64,000 nt of DNA from assembly GCF_000471965.1 (NCBI RefSeq), contig NC_022550.1:434001-498000 (forward strand), read 5' to 3'. The stretch comes from Blattabacterium sp. (Nauphoeta cinerea). Its GTDB lineage: Bacteria; Bacteroidota; Bacteroidia; Flavobacteriales; Blattabacteriaceae. This document shows, in pieces, positions 1 through 8,571 of the stretch. Under the pieces are notes generated by a model. It worked only from the letters and a program-made list of their open reading frames with translations, searched no databases and was not told the origin of the DNA. Position numbers and translations under genes: made by a program. Position 1 is the first letter of the stretch. The number at the start of each line of letters is the position of its first letter.

Positions 1-1
1 A

Positions 2-439
2 AATAGGTTACATCAATTTGAAAAAGTGGAAATTATTCAAATAACTACCCCAGATTCTTCATCTTATTTTTTAGAAGAAATGATTTCACACGTAAAAAAT
101 ATTTTAAGATCTTTAAACTTACCTTTTCGTTTGATTCGTTTAAGTGCTACAGATCTTGGATTTTCTTCTGCTATAACTTATGATTTTGAAGTTTATTCTA
201 TGGCACAAAAAAAATGGCTAGAAGTAAGTTCAATATCTAATTGTACTGATTTTCAATCTAATAGATTACATCTCAAATATAAGACTATTACAGGGAATAT
301 AAAATTCTGTCATACTCTTAATGGGAGTGCCTTAGCTTTGCCCAGAATTATGGCTGCTTTACTAGAAAATAATCAAACTAAAAATAAAATTAATATCCCT
401 AAGGTTTTGATTCCTTATACAGAATTTGATCATATTTAA
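2..439 (+). CDS. serS: Seryl-tRNA synthetase, C-terminal part (5' end outside window)
   Basis: Class II synthetase that charges tRNA-Ser with serine in the cytoplasm. Only the last 145 or so residues are in the window; the frame is open from base 2, so the GTG at 26 is an internal Val codon and not a start. The visible part begins with the HQFEKVEI stretch, followed by the GFSSA/TYDFEV region, SNCTDFQ, and class II motif 3 as HTLNGSALALPR followed by the LLENNQ helix. The end at IPYTEFDHI is at the usual place for the family. metF follows after 16 bases on the same strand, so co-transcription is likely. Assignment is by recognised family motifs. Confidence 0.95.
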   Translation, partial: NRLHQFEKVEIIQITTPDSSSYFLEEMISHVKNILRSLNLPFRLIRLSATDLGFSSAITYDFEVYSMAQKKWLEVSSISNCTDFQSNRLHLKYKTITGNIKFCHTLNGSALALPRIMAALLENNQTKNKINIPKVLIPYTEFDHI

Positions 440-455
440 GTAAAAATTTTATGTT

Positions 456-1418
456 ATGAAAGTGACGGAGCACATAGCTAGAGCAAAAAAAAGTTTATTT
501 TCTTTTGAAATCTTACCCCCTTTAAGAGGACGTGATATAAAAGATATTTTTTCTACCTTAGATCCATTAATGGAATTTTGTCCTCCCTTTATTGATGTGA
601 CTTATCATCGTGAAGAATTTATCTATGTAGAAAAAGATAATGGACTTTTACAAAGAAGAAAAATTTCAAGACGGCCAGGAACAGTAGGGATCTGTGCTGC
701 TATTATGAATAAATATGGAATTGATGCAGTTCCTCATCTAATTTGTGGAGGGTTTAGCAAACAAATGACTGAAAATGCTTTAATAGATCTAAATTTTTTA
801 GGAATCGATAATGTTTTAGTTCTAAGAGGGGATCCATTAAAATCAGAAAAAAATTTTATTGCACAAAAAGATGGACACAAACATGCAATAGAATTAGTGA
901 AACAAGTTCAAAATTTGAATATAGGAAAATATATTGATAAAACTTTTGTAGAAGAAAAAAAATCTACATCATTTGATTTCTGTATTGGAATCGCAGGATA
1001 CCCAGAAAAACATTTAGAAGCTCCAAATATAGAAAGTGATTTATTTTTTCTGAAAAAAAAAGTAGAAGCAGGAGCTGACTATATTGTGACTCAAATGTTT
1101 TTTGATAATAAAAAATTTTTTTCTTTTGTGGAAAGATGTAGATTAGAGGGAATTTCTGTCCCAATCATTCCTGGTATTAAACCTATTTCTTCTAAAAAAC
1201 AATTAAACGGTCTTCCATCTCGTTTCTATTTAAATATACCTAATGAATTAGTAAAAGAAATAGAAAAAGAAAAAGATAAAAAAAATATATCTCATATTGG
1301 AATTGAATGGGCGATTCATCAATCTCAAGAATTAAAAAATTCTGGGGTAGAAGTCATTCATTATTATACCATGGATAAACCAGAAAATATTTACAAAATT
1401 GTTCAAGCTATTTATTGA
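456..1418 (+). CDS. metF: Methylenetetrahydrofolate reductase
   Basis: Reduces 5,10-methylene-THF to 5-methyl-THF with FAD, supplying methyl groups for methionine. The 320-residue TIM-barrel enzyme is of normal bacterial length. It has FSFEILPP near residues 16-22 (the Glu is the family's catalytic acid), DVTYHRE at 47-53, LVLRGDP at 121-127 and the GIAGYPEKH block in the middle. The start ATG lies 16 bases after serS. The 3' end faces pdhB across 22 bases with no clear hairpin. It belongs with folA and thyA elsewhere in the window to the folate one-carbon cycle. Confidence 0.95.
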   Translation: MKVTEHIARAKKSLFSFEILPPLRGRDIKDIFSTLDPLMEFCPPFIDVTYHREEFIYVEKDNGLLQRRKISRRPGTVGICAAIMNKYGIDAVPHLICGGFSKQMTENALIDLNFLGIDNVLVLRGDPLKSEKNFIAQKDGHKHAIELVKQVQNLNIGKYIDKTFVEEKKSTSFDFCIGIAGYPEKHLEAPNIESDLFFLKKKVEAGADYIVTQMFFDNKKFFSFVERCRLEGISVPIIPGIKPISSKKQLNGLPSRFYLNIPNELVKEIEKEKDKKNISHIGIEWAIHQSQELKNSGVEVIHYYTMDKPENIYKIVQAIY

Positions 1419-1440
1419 TATTATCTTTATACATTATATA

Positions 1441-2424
1441 TTAAATATTTAAATAAAGAGTTTTTTTTATAACATTGATTATTTTTTTTTCGTCAGGAAA
1501 CCAGTTGTTCACTAAATTATAAGCATAAGGAGCAGGAGCATCTAACAAAGTGATTCTGTTAATAGGAGCATCAAGGTAATCAAATGCTTTTTTTTGTATA
1601 AAATATGAAATTTCAGAAGCAATAGATGAAAAAGGCCATGATTCTTCTAAAATAACTAAACGATTAGTTTTTTTTACAGAAATAAGAATAGATTCATAAT
1701 CCAACGGACGAATGGTTCGAATATCTATGACCTCTACACTAATATTTTCTTGATCCAGTTTATATGCTACATCTAAAGCTATTTTCATAACCTTACCAAA
1801 AGATACTAAACTGATGTCAGTTCCTTTTTTTTTAATATCTGCTTTTCCAATGGGTATAATATATTCTTCATCAGGAATCATCATTCTATCTCCATACATT
1901 TGTTCAGATTCCATAAAAATTACTGGATTGTTATCTCTAATAGAAGATTTCAAAAGACCTTTCGCATCATAAGGATTACATGGAATGACTACTTTTAATC
2001 CAGGACAACTTGCATACCAACTTTCAAAAGATTGAGAGTGTGTAGCCCCTAATTGTCCGGCAGAACCAGTGGGCCCTCTAAAAACAATGGGAATATTCCA
2101 TTGACCTCCACTCATATAACGTATTTTTGCTGCATTATTAATAATTTGATCCATGGCAACTAAAGAAAAGTTAAAAGTCATGAATTCAATAATAGGTCTA
2201 CATCCATTCATAGCAGAACCTATGCCTATTCCAGAAAATCCTAATTCTGATATGGGTGTATCAATAACTCTTTTTGGTCCAAATTCTTTTAACATTCCTT
2301 TAGAAGCTTTGTAAGCTCCATCATATTGAGCCACTTCTTCCCCCATGAGATAAACAGTATTATCTCTTCTCATTTCTTCACTCATAGCTTCTGCTATAAC
2401 TTCACGAAAACTCTTCTCTTTCAT
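1441..2424 (-). CDS. pdhB: Pyruvate dehydrogenase E1 component, beta subunit
   Basis: Beta subunit of the thiamine-dependent E1 that decarboxylates pyruvate and passes the acetyl group to lipoylated E2. The 327 residues match the stand-alone PdhB length. A GEEVAQYDGAY motif near 28-38 carries the TPP-binding Glu, followed by DTPISELGF near 55-63 and the FNFSL/MDQIINNAAK region typical of PDH beta chains. The C-terminal transketolase-like domain ends with DAPAPYAYN. The alpha subunit is not in the window. Pyruvate specificity is inferred from close resemblance to flavobacterial PdhB, as opposed to the separate fused E1 at 9.1 kb. Confidence 0.93.
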   Translation of the reverse strand: MKEKSFREVIAEAMSEEMRRDNTVYLMGEEVAQYDGAYKASKGMLKEFGPKRVIDTPISELGFSGIGIGSAMNGCRPIIEFMTFNFSLVAMDQIINNAAKIRYMSGGQWNIPIVFRGPTGSAGQLGATHSQSFESWYASCPGLKVVIPCNPYDAKGLLKSSIRDNNPVIFMESEQMYGDRMMIPDEEYIIPIGKADIKKKGTDISLVSFGKVMKIALDVAYKLDQENISVEVIDIRTIRPLDYESILISVKKTNRLVILEESWPFSSIASEISYFIQKKAFDYLDAPINRITLLDAPAPYAYNLVNNWFPDEKKIINVIKKTLYLNI

Positions 2425-2470
2425 ATAAAATAGATGTTAATTTTTTTTGTAAAGAAAATAAATAAAAAAC

Positions 2471-2504
2471 AACGGAAAAGAAAGGATTTCCTTTCTTTTC
2501 CGTT
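2471..2504 (-). terminator. Intrinsic terminator downstream of the lipoprotein gene
   Basis: A perfect 16-bp inverted repeat (arms 2471-2486 and 2489-2504, two-base loop) lies 16 bases beyond the lipoprotein stop codon. On the minus strand it is followed by a T-rich run (complement of 2461-2470), the arrangement of a factor-independent terminator. It is the strongest hairpin I saw between genes in the window, and it would insulate pdhB from the lipoprotein transcript. Confidence 0.75.
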
Positions 2505-2520
2505 AGTCAAAAATATTTGA

Positions 2521-3147
2521 TTAATTATTTTTTTGTTCTTTTTGTTCTTTTTGTTCTTTTTGTTTTTTTAAAAAATATTTTTGTTGTTTTTGTAAAACAG
2601 ATTTTTCTTCTCTTGCTTTTGTTAGAGACTTCGATAGATTATGCAAAATAGTGTTTTTTTCTTTAATAACTTCTAATTTTTCTTTCCCCAATTTTTTTTG
2701 ATCTTCAAAATCTTTTTGAGCTTTTGCTTGCTCTTCTGAACCTACAGGTTTAGATCTCATGATCATTTTTTTTCTTTTCATTTCTTCCAGAATTTCTTTT
2801 TGAATGTCCGATAATTTATAGTATTCATCAAAATGTTTTGTGTTTTCTTGTTCTAACTTTTTTATTGTTTCTTCTATTTTTTGTATTTTTCTGGATAAAT
2901 CTTCTGGATCTATATTATTTATATCAAAATCTGGATTTTCTTCTTTGTTAGTGTCTGAATTTTCTTCTTTGTTAGTAGTAGTAGGAGGAGGGGGATTGGA
3001 GATAGGAGGGGTTGAAGCTACGGTTGCAGGGGGGGTATTATTATTTCCGTCAGGTTCCTCTTCTCCTGCTATATCATCATTGCAAGAAGTGATAAATCCT
3101 AACGTGATGAAAATTGTTGGGATCAAAAATTTGAAAGAAGTATTCAT
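2521..3147 (-). CDS. Putative lipoprotein with coiled-coil body and short tandem repeats
   Basis: No family recognised. The 208-residue product starts with a hydrophobic stretch ending in a lipobox-like ITSC, with the Cys at residue 22, so a lipid-anchored envelope protein is likely. Next comes a low-complexity acidic/Asn/Pro linker with two copies of an NKEEN motif and a PPPPTTT run, then a long charged helix region rich in Lys, Glu and Gln that looks coiled-coil. The C-terminus is a run of KEQ triplets encoded by 9-bp DNA repeats. It has its own terminator and a 150-base upstream region shared with the divergent DUF151 gene. The linker DNA is G-rich on the + strand, including a G7 run at 3029-3035, unlike its neighbours. 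Confidence 0.75.
   Translation of the reverse strand: MNTSFKFLIPTIFITLGFITSCNDDIAGEEEPDGNNNTPPATVASTPPISNPPPPTTTNKEENSDTNKEENPDFDINNIDPEDLSRKIQKIEETIKKLEQENTKHFDEYYKLSDIQKEILEEMKRKKMIMRSKPVGSEEQAKAQKDFEDQKKLGKEKLEVIKEKNTILHNLSKSLTKAREEKSVLQKQQKYFLKKQKEQKEQKEQKNN
2530..2565. repeat. 9-bp tandem repeat, four copies
   Basis: The unit TTTTTGTTC is repeated three times perfectly (2530-2556) and a fourth time with one mismatch (2557-2565). It encodes the Lys-Glu-Gln triplets at the lipoprotein C-terminus. The unit is a multiple of three, so a change in copy number would keep the frame. Confidence 0.85.
2931..2978. repeat. 24-bp tandem duplication inside the lipoprotein gene
   Basis: Copies at 2931-2954 and 2955-2978 share an 18-base identical core (2935-2952 and 2959-2976). 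They encode the two NKEEN-containing octapeptides in the linker after the lipobox. The duplication is in frame. Confidence 0.8.
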
Positions 3148-3242
3148 AATAAAAATTTTTAATATTATTATTAAATATATAAAAAAAATTATTACATAGA
3201 ATTAAGAATTTTCTTATATTATTATACATACAAAACATTCTT

Positions 3243-3261
3243 CCAAATTTAGTATATTTGG
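3243..3261. promoter_or_regulatory. Palindromic divergent promoter or operator candidate
   Basis: The 19-base sequence CCAAATTTAGTATATTTGG is a near-perfect palindrome (8 of 9 pairs). It contains a TAnnTTTG -7 box on each strand: TATATTTG at 3253-3260 pointing to the DUF151 gene, start 3298, and TAAATTTG (complement of 3244-3251) pointing to the lipoprotein gene, start 3147. No convincing -33 TTTG accompanies either box. It may be two back-to-back promoters or a dimer-binding operator. The rest of 3148-3297 is plain AT-rich spacer. Confidence 0.45.
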
Positions 3262-3297
3262 ATTATCAGTTATATTTATTATAATTTATATATTCCT

Positions 3298-3942
3298 ATG
3301 GATCAATTTATTAGATTAACTATACGGGGAATATCCTTAAGTCAAATACAATCTGGTATATATATTTTGTTGCTTGAAGAAGAATCTGGAAGAATAAAAC
3401 TTCCGATTATTATAGAGAGTTTGCAAGCACAGTCTATTGCTTATGCTTTAGGTAAAAGAGATCCATCAAGATCTTTTACACATGATTTATTTTTTTCTTT
3501 TGCAAAAGAATTTCATATCAGATTAAAAGCGGTAGTTATATATAAACTGATAAATGGAATATTTTTTTCTTATATCTTGTTCGAAGGTGATCACATAAGA
3601 GAAGAAGGAAAACAAATAGAAAAAAAAGAACATAGAATAGATTCAAAAACATCAGACGCCGTTGCTTTAGCAGTCCGATTTCAAGCTCCTATTTACACAA
3701 CAAGGGAAATTTTTGATAAAGCTGGGATTTATTTTGAGAATGGATTTCCTATTGATAAAGAAAATGATACTTCTGAAACAGGAATAGAAAATACTGGTTT
3801 TATTTTTTTTAAGGAAAAGAGTCAGCAAGATTTAGAAAATATGACAGAAAAAGATTTAAATGCTTTATTAAATCATGCGGTAGTTAATGAGTGTTATGAA
3901 CTTGCAGCACGAATAAAAAAAGAGTTAGACAGAAGAGAATAA
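3298..3942 (+). CDS. DUF151/BFN-family protein with C-terminal UVR motif
   Basis: The N-terminal two-thirds match the bifunctional-nuclease (DUF151) family: a short beta-rich start, the KLPIIIESLQAQSIAYAL block near 38-55, and the SKTSDAVALAVRFQAPIY signature near 115-132. The last 35 residues form a UVR-type helical hairpin (LNALLNHAVVNECYELAARI), the usual Bacteroidota arrangement. The family has reported nuclease activity in plants, but the bacterial role is not settled. The 214 residues are about family length. The gene ends one base before the converging folA stop. Transcription probably starts at the palindromic region about 40 bases upstream. Confidence 0.85.
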   Translation: MDQFIRLTIRGISLSQIQSGIYILLLEEESGRIKLPIIIESLQAQSIAYALGKRDPSRSFTHDLFFSFAKEFHIRLKAVVIYKLINGIFFSYILFEGDHIREEGKQIEKKEHRIDSKTSDAVALAVRFQAPIYTTREIFDKAGIYFENGFPIDKENDTSETGIENTGFIFFKEKSQQDLENMTEKDLNALLNHAVVNECYELAARIKKELDRRE

Positions 3943-3943
3943 A

Positions 3944-4441
3944 TTATTTTTTTCTTTCAAATTTAATGAAACTGTAATTAAATAAGTGATTTTTATCTTT
4001 TTTATAAAAAAATTCATATGTTTTTTCCCATTTTTTTGGATCAATTTTTGGGAATTTAGTATCTCCATAAAATTTTTCATGAACTAATGTTAGTTCTATA
4101 GAATGTGCTTTTTCGATTGTATAGGCATATGTTTTTTCTCCTCCTATTATAAATATTTTTTTATACGTTAAATTCTCTATTTCTTTTATAGAAGAAATAA
4201 TATTTACATTTTTTTTATTTTTTAAGTATAAAAAATTTGTTTTATTTCTTGTTAGTATAATATTTTTTCTTTTTGGAAGTATTTTTCCAATGGATTCAAA
4301 AGTTTTTCTCCCCATTATAACTATTTCCCCTATAGTCATATTTTTAAAACGTTTTAAATCATTGGGTAAATGCCACATTAATTGATTATTTTTTCCTATA
4401 AATCCATTTTTTGAAACAGCAGCAATTATAATTATTTTCAT
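3944..4441 (-). CDS. folA: Dihydrofolate reductase
   Basis: NADPH-dependent reduction of dihydrofolate to THF, closing the cycle opened by thymidylate synthase (thyA at 60.8 kb). The 165 residues match the family. Visible elements are the Met20-like loop with MWHLPNDLK (acidic D28, the substrate-protonating position), GRKTFESIGK near 44-53 for cofactor binding, the IIGGEKTY motif, and the C-terminal beta strands. It is divergent from valS across 33 bases and its stop abuts the DUF151 gene, so the locus is very compact. Confidence 0.96.
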   Translation of the reverse strand: MKIIIIAAVSKNGFIGKNNQLMWHLPNDLKRFKNMTIGEIVIMGRKTFESIGKILPKRKNIILTRNKTNFLYLKNKKNVNIISSIKEIENLTYKKIFIIGGEKTYAYTIEKAHSIELTLVHEKFYGDTKFPKIDPKKWEKTYEFFYKKDKNHLFNYSFIKFERKK

Positions 4442-4474
4442 GATTATTCCAATTTTTTTTATATTTTTAAATTT

Positions 4475-7120
4475 ATGGATATTTCAATCAAATATGATCC
4501 AAAATCTGTAGAGAAAAAAATATATCATTATTGGATGAAAAAAAATCATTTTTCGTCTTATCCGGATGATAGGGTCCCTTATGCTATAGTGATGCCTCCT
4601 CCAAATGTAACTGGAGCTCTTCATATAGGACATATGCTTAATAATACTATACAAGATGTTTTAATTAGATACGCTAGAATGAAAGGATATAATGCTTGTT
4701 GGATTCCTGGCACGGATCATGCATCCATTGCTACAGAAGCTAAAGTTGTTCATTATTTAAAAAAAAGAGGATTATCTAAATTTTTTTTAGGAAGAGAGAA
4801 GTTTTTGTGTCATGTAATGGAATGGACTAAAAAACATAAAAACATTATTTTTGATCAACTTAAGAAATTGGGATGTTCCTGTGATTGGAATCGTACTCAA
4901 TTTACGATGAGTCCAAAATTATCTCAGTCTGTAACGAAAGTTTTTATCGATTTATATAATGAAGGATATATATATAGGGGGTATCATGTTGTGAATTGGG
5001 ATCCAGATGCTCAAACTACTCTTTCTGATGAAGAAGTATCCTATAAAGAACATGTTGGAGAACTTTATTATTTAAAATATAAAATAAAAGGAGAAGAAAA
5101 TTATGTGACTGTAGCAACAACTCGTCCAGAAACTATATTTGGTGATACAGCAATTTGTTTTCATCCAAATGATCAACGTTATGATCATCTGAAAGGAAAA
5201 TATGTTAAGATTCCAATAATTAATAGATATATTCCAATTATACAAGATTCATATGTAGATCCAAATTTTGGAACTGGATGTTTAAAAATCACTCCAGCTC
5301 ATGACATACATGATAAAAATATAGCAGACAAACATAAATTAGAAATAATTAACGTTTTCAATCAAAATGCGACTTTAAATGAAAAAGGGCTTCATTATCA
5401 AGGGATGGATCGTTTTAAAGCAAGAAAAAAAATTCTGGAAGAACTTAATAAATTAGAAGTTTTAAAAAATATAGAAAAATATAATCATAAAATAGGTTTT
5501 TCTGAACGGACTTCATCAGTAGTTGAACAAAGACTATCACTTCAATGGTTTTTAAAAATGAAAAAAATATCTCTTCCTGCTATAGAAGCTGTAAAAAATG
5601 GAGATATTAAGTTTTATCCCAATAAATTTCGTAAAACTTATTTAAAATGGATGAGTGAAATTCGTGATTGGAACATATCTAGACAATTGTGGTGGGGACA
5701 TCGTATTCCTGTTTATTATTATGGGACTAAACTTAATGATTTTGTAGTAGCGGAAAATTTAGATAAAGCATTAGAAAAAGCAAGATGTAAAAGTCAAAAT
5801 ATACATTTAAATTATAATGAAATATGGCAAGATCCGGATGTTTTAGATACTTGGTTTTCTTCTTGGTTATTGCCTTTATCTGTATTTGATGGAATTCATC
5901 ATCCTTATAATCATGAAATTTGTTATTATTATCCTACTGAAGAAATAGTAACAGGTTCAGATATATTATTTTTTTGGATTGCACGTATGATTATGTCTGG
6001 TTTTTTATTAAAGAATTATAAACCCTTTAAAAGGGTTTATTTTACTGGAATTGTAAGAGATTATAAGAATAATAAAATATCAAAATCATTAAACAACTCT
6101 CCAAATCCTATAGATTTAATTAATAAATATGGTGCAGATGCTGTTCGTATAGGTCTTATGATTAAAAATAACGCTGGAAAAGATTTTCATTTTGATGAGA
6201 AGATATGTTTACAAGGAAGAAATTTTTCCAATAAAATATGGAATGCTTTTCGTTTAATTCAAGGTTGGAAAGTAGCAAAGAATCAGAACATTCCTGATTA
6301 TTCTTTGCTGGCTATTAAGTGGTTCAAAAATCGTTTTTATTATATTTTGAATGTTTTTGAAAAATATTTTAGAGAATATAAATTGAATGAATCATTAATG
6401 GTTTTGTATAAGTTTATTTGGTATGATTTTTGTTCTTATTTTCTTGAAATTATTAAACCCATTTATGGAAATAAATATATACCAGAAATGGTATATTTAA
6501 ATGTTATTCAATTTTTTGAAAATATATTGAAATTATTACATCCATATATGCCCTTTATTTCGGAAGAAATTTGGAATATTATTAAAAACAGAAAACCGAA
6601 AGAAGCTCTCATTATTTCTACTTGGCCTGAAATGAGATCTTATGATTATGATATTTTAGTCTCTTTCGGAAAAGCTATTGAAATCATATCTGAAATACGC
6701 AATATTAGAAATCAAAATCGTATATCTTGTCAAAAAAGTCTTGTCTTATTTTCTATAAGAAAAAAAGAAGCAAAAGAATATGATTCTATTATATTAAAGT
6801 TGGCTAATTTATATAAAATAATTCCTGTTTCAAAAGAACCTAAAAATGTTCCATTTTTTCCTTTTTTCTTAGATAAAGATCAATTTTTTTTATCCTTAGA
6901 TCAAAAAAAATGTTATAACAAGGATATGGTTAAAATTGAAAATAAAATTCAATATTTTTATAATTTATTGTCCATTATTAGAAAAAATTTATCTAATAAT
7001 AGATATGTGACTTCTGTTCCTAAGGATTTACTTTTAAAGGAAAGAAAAAAAGAAAATGATACATTAAATAAAATTGCTAGACTCAAAGAATATTTAAAAT
7101 ACTTAAAAAAAGTAAGATAA
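4475..7120 (+). CDS. valS: Valyl-tRNA synthetase
   Basis: Class I synthetase that charges tRNA-Val. At 881 residues it is full length. HIGH is at 50-53 after PPPNVTGAL; the CP1 editing domain is intact with TTRPETIFGDTA and GTGCLKITPAHD; the KMSKS loop is KISKS at 534-538. The anticodon-binding domain and a short Lys-rich C-terminal coiled coil are present. Unlike ThrRS in this window, the proofreading domain has been kept. An 11-bp-arm palindrome at 6018-6040 lies inside the coding sequence. The stop is two bases from the converging TPM-domain gene. Confidence 0.97.
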   Translation: MDISIKYDPKSVEKKIYHYWMKKNHFSSYPDDRVPYAIVMPPPNVTGALHIGHMLNNTIQDVLIRYARMKGYNACWIPGTDHASIATEAKVVHYLKKRGLSKFFLGREKFLCHVMEWTKKHKNIIFDQLKKLGCSCDWNRTQFTMSPKLSQSVTKVFIDLYNEGYIYRGYHVVNWDPDAQTTLSDEEVSYKEHVGELYYLKYKIKGEENYVTVATTRPETIFGDTAICFHPNDQRYDHLKGKYVKIPIINRYIPIIQDSYVDPNFGTGCLKITPAHDIHDKNIADKHKLEIINVFNQNATLNEKGLHYQGMDRFKARKKILEELNKLEVLKNIEKYNHKIGFSERTSSVVEQRLSLQWFLKMKKISLPAIEAVKNGDIKFYPNKFRKTYLKWMSEIRDWNISRQLWWGHRIPVYYYGTKLNDFVVAENLDKALEKARCKSQNIHLNYNEIWQDPDVLDTWFSSWLLPLSVFDGIHHPYNHEICYYYPTEEIVTGSDILFFWIARMIMSGFLLKNYKPFKRVYFTGIVRDYKNNKISKSLNNSPNPIDLINKYGADAVRIGLMIKNNAGKDFHFDEKICLQGRNFSNKIWNAFRLIQGWKVAKNQNIPDYSLLAIKWFKNRFYYILNVFEKYFREYKLNESLMVLYKFIWYDFCSYFLEIIKPIYGNKYIPEMVYLNVIQFFENILKLLHPYMPFISEEIWNIIKNRKPKEALIISTWPEMRSYDYDILVSFGKAIEIISEIRNIRNQNRISCQKSLVLFSIRKKEAKEYDSIILKLANLYKIIPVSKEPKNVPFFPFFLDKDQFFLSLDQKKCYNKDMVKIENKIQYFYNLLSIIRKNLSNNRYVTSVPKDLLLKERKKENDTLNKIARLKEYLKYLKKVR

Positions 7121-7122
7121 AA

Positions 7123-7878
7123 TTACCAACTACTACTACTCCCTCCTCCTCCAAAATTCCCCCCCCCGCCAAATCCATCAAAATTGTCATCATTATGATC
7201 AGAATTTTGATTTCTAAATAAAAAATTTGTTAAAAACAAAGCACTTAATAATGAAGAAAATGAAGAATTTGTTGTTTTTTTTATCAAAAAAAAATAAAAT
7301 AAAAAAAACATAATTAAAAAAACACTAATGTTGGTTAATAAATTCCATATGGAAAAATTTTTTTTATTTTTGTTTTTTTTATATTTATCTTTATCCTTTA
7401 ATATTTTGAATATTTCTTGAGTTCCATAATCTATAGCTTTATAATAAAAATTATTTTTTAGAAAAGGTTTTATTTTTTCAATAATCTCCATAGTTAAAAA
7501 ATCGGTCATATAAGGTTCTATTCCATATCCGTTTTGTATAGATATTTTTCTATCATAAATGGATAATAATATAATTATTCCATTATTTTCATGATATTGC
7601 CCAATTTTCCATTTTTCCCCCCATCGTGAAGCCAATAGATTTGGATCTTCGCCATGAAGATCCTGAATAATGGAAACTAAAATTTCTGTTGATGTAATTT
7701 TAGAATATGAAATAAGTTTTTGATTTAATTTTTCCACTTGTTTTTTAGACAAAACCCCTGCATAATCCTGTACAGGATATATTTTTTTTGGTACTTCAGG
7801 GATATAAAATTGTCCCTGCATAAAATTTGAACAAAAATAAATCAAAATAATAGAAATAGACTGTATTATTTTTTTCAT
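7123..7878 (-). CDS. TPM-domain (YgcG-type) membrane protein
   Basis: A 251-residue envelope protein: an N-terminal signal-like hydrophobic segment (about 4-20), a TPM/phosphatase-like fold starting at PVQDYAGVLSKKQVE with the WGIGQ-like WGEKWKIGQ and NGIIILLSI strands, then a transmembrane helix (about 178-200) and a Gly/Ser-rich tail ending GGGGSSSSW. This is the classic YgcG layout. It lies just downstream of a LemA gene, a very common pairing in bacteria, suggesting a shared but unsettled envelope function. The tail is encoded by a G9 tract (C9 on the + strand, 7159-7167), striking in such AT-rich DNA. Confidence 0.88.
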   Translation of the reverse strand: MKKIIQSISIILIYFCSNFMQGQFYIPEVPKKIYPVQDYAGVLSKKQVEKLNQKLISYSKITSTEILVSIIQDLHGEDPNLLASRWGEKWKIGQYHENNGIIILLSIYDRKISIQNGYGIEPYMTDFLTMEIIEKIKPFLKNNFYYKAIDYGTQEIFKILKDKDKYKKNKNKKNFSIWNLLTNISVFLIMFFLFYFFLIKKTTNSSFSSLLSALFLTNFLFRNQNSDHNDDNFDGFGGGGNFGGGGSSSSW

Positions 7879-7954
7879 GATATTTTTGAATTATTTTTAT
7901 TTCAAATCAATTTGTTTGATTATTCCATGTTTTGTTTAAAAAAAACATGAAATA

Positions 7955-8557
7955 TCAGCTAGAAAAATCTATAATTGGAGACTTTTTTGATCCTATTTTA
8001 GATTGGAAATATCCTTTTTCTTGAAATTGAGAAAAAAAGTTTGCAATTATAATTTTGGGAAACTGATTTCTATAAGTATTGAAATTATTCACTTCTTCAT
8101 TAAAACGATTTCTTTCTACATTGATACGGTTTTCTGTTCCTTCTAATTGATTTTGTAATTCATAAAAATTTTGTGTTGATTTAAGATTAGGGTAATTTTC
8201 TACAATTAAGAGTAATCTACTAACAGAATCATTTAAATGATTTTGGGCTTGTTGAAATTTATTTATTTGATTTTGATTTAAATCATTTCTATTTATGGAA
8301 ATAGAAGTAGCTTTTGCTCTGGCATCTATAATCTGATTTAATGTATTTTTTTCAAAATTTGCAGACCCTTTGACTGTATTTACTAAATTTGGAATTAAAT
8401 CAGTTCTACGTTGATAAACATTTTCTAATTGCCCCCATTGTGTTTTAATATTTTCGTTAAGTTTGACTAAATGATTGTATGTATTAGCTATCCATAATAT
8501 AGTTATGAATATAAAAATCAAAACAAAAGAAATAGATATTATAAAACTTTTTTTCAT
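7955..8557 (-). CDS. lemA: LemA family protein
   Basis: LemA proteins are membrane-anchored helical-bundle proteins of unclear function. This 200-residue copy has an N-terminal transmembrane helix (about 6-24), followed by the family hallmark NTYNHLVKLNENIKTQW and QRRTDLIPNLVNTVKG, then QLEGTENRINVERNRFN. Length is normal. The TPM-domain gene follows on the same strand after 76 bases, which contain a weak hairpin (7926-7949) with no T run. The order lemA then TPM gene is conserved in many Bacteroidota. Confidence 0.93.
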   Translation of the reverse strand: MKKSFIISISFVLIFIFITILWIANTYNHLVKLNENIKTQWGQLENVYQRRTDLIPNLVNTVKGSANFEKNTLNQIIDARAKATSISINRNDLNQNQINKFQQAQNHLNDSVSRLLLIVENYPNLKSTQNFYELQNQLEGTENRINVERNRFNEEVNNFNTYRNQFPKIIIANFFSQFQEKGYFQSKIGSKKSPIIDFSS

Positions 8558-8571
8558 ACTGATAAAAATTC

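Noticed and set aside
2840-3199. Open frame opposite the lipoprotein gene
   Set aside because: It mirrors the low-complexity linker of the lipoprotein; composition and lack of family match mark it as a shadow.
6018-6040. Perfect palindrome with 11-base arms inside valS
   Set aside because: It codes for the conserved KPFKRVYFTG segment of ValRS, so the coding requirement explains it; no T run or gene end is near.
7926-7949. Hairpin between lemA and the TPM-domain gene
   Set aside because: Only eight A/T-rich pairs and no following T run on the minus strand; too weak to call a terminator.
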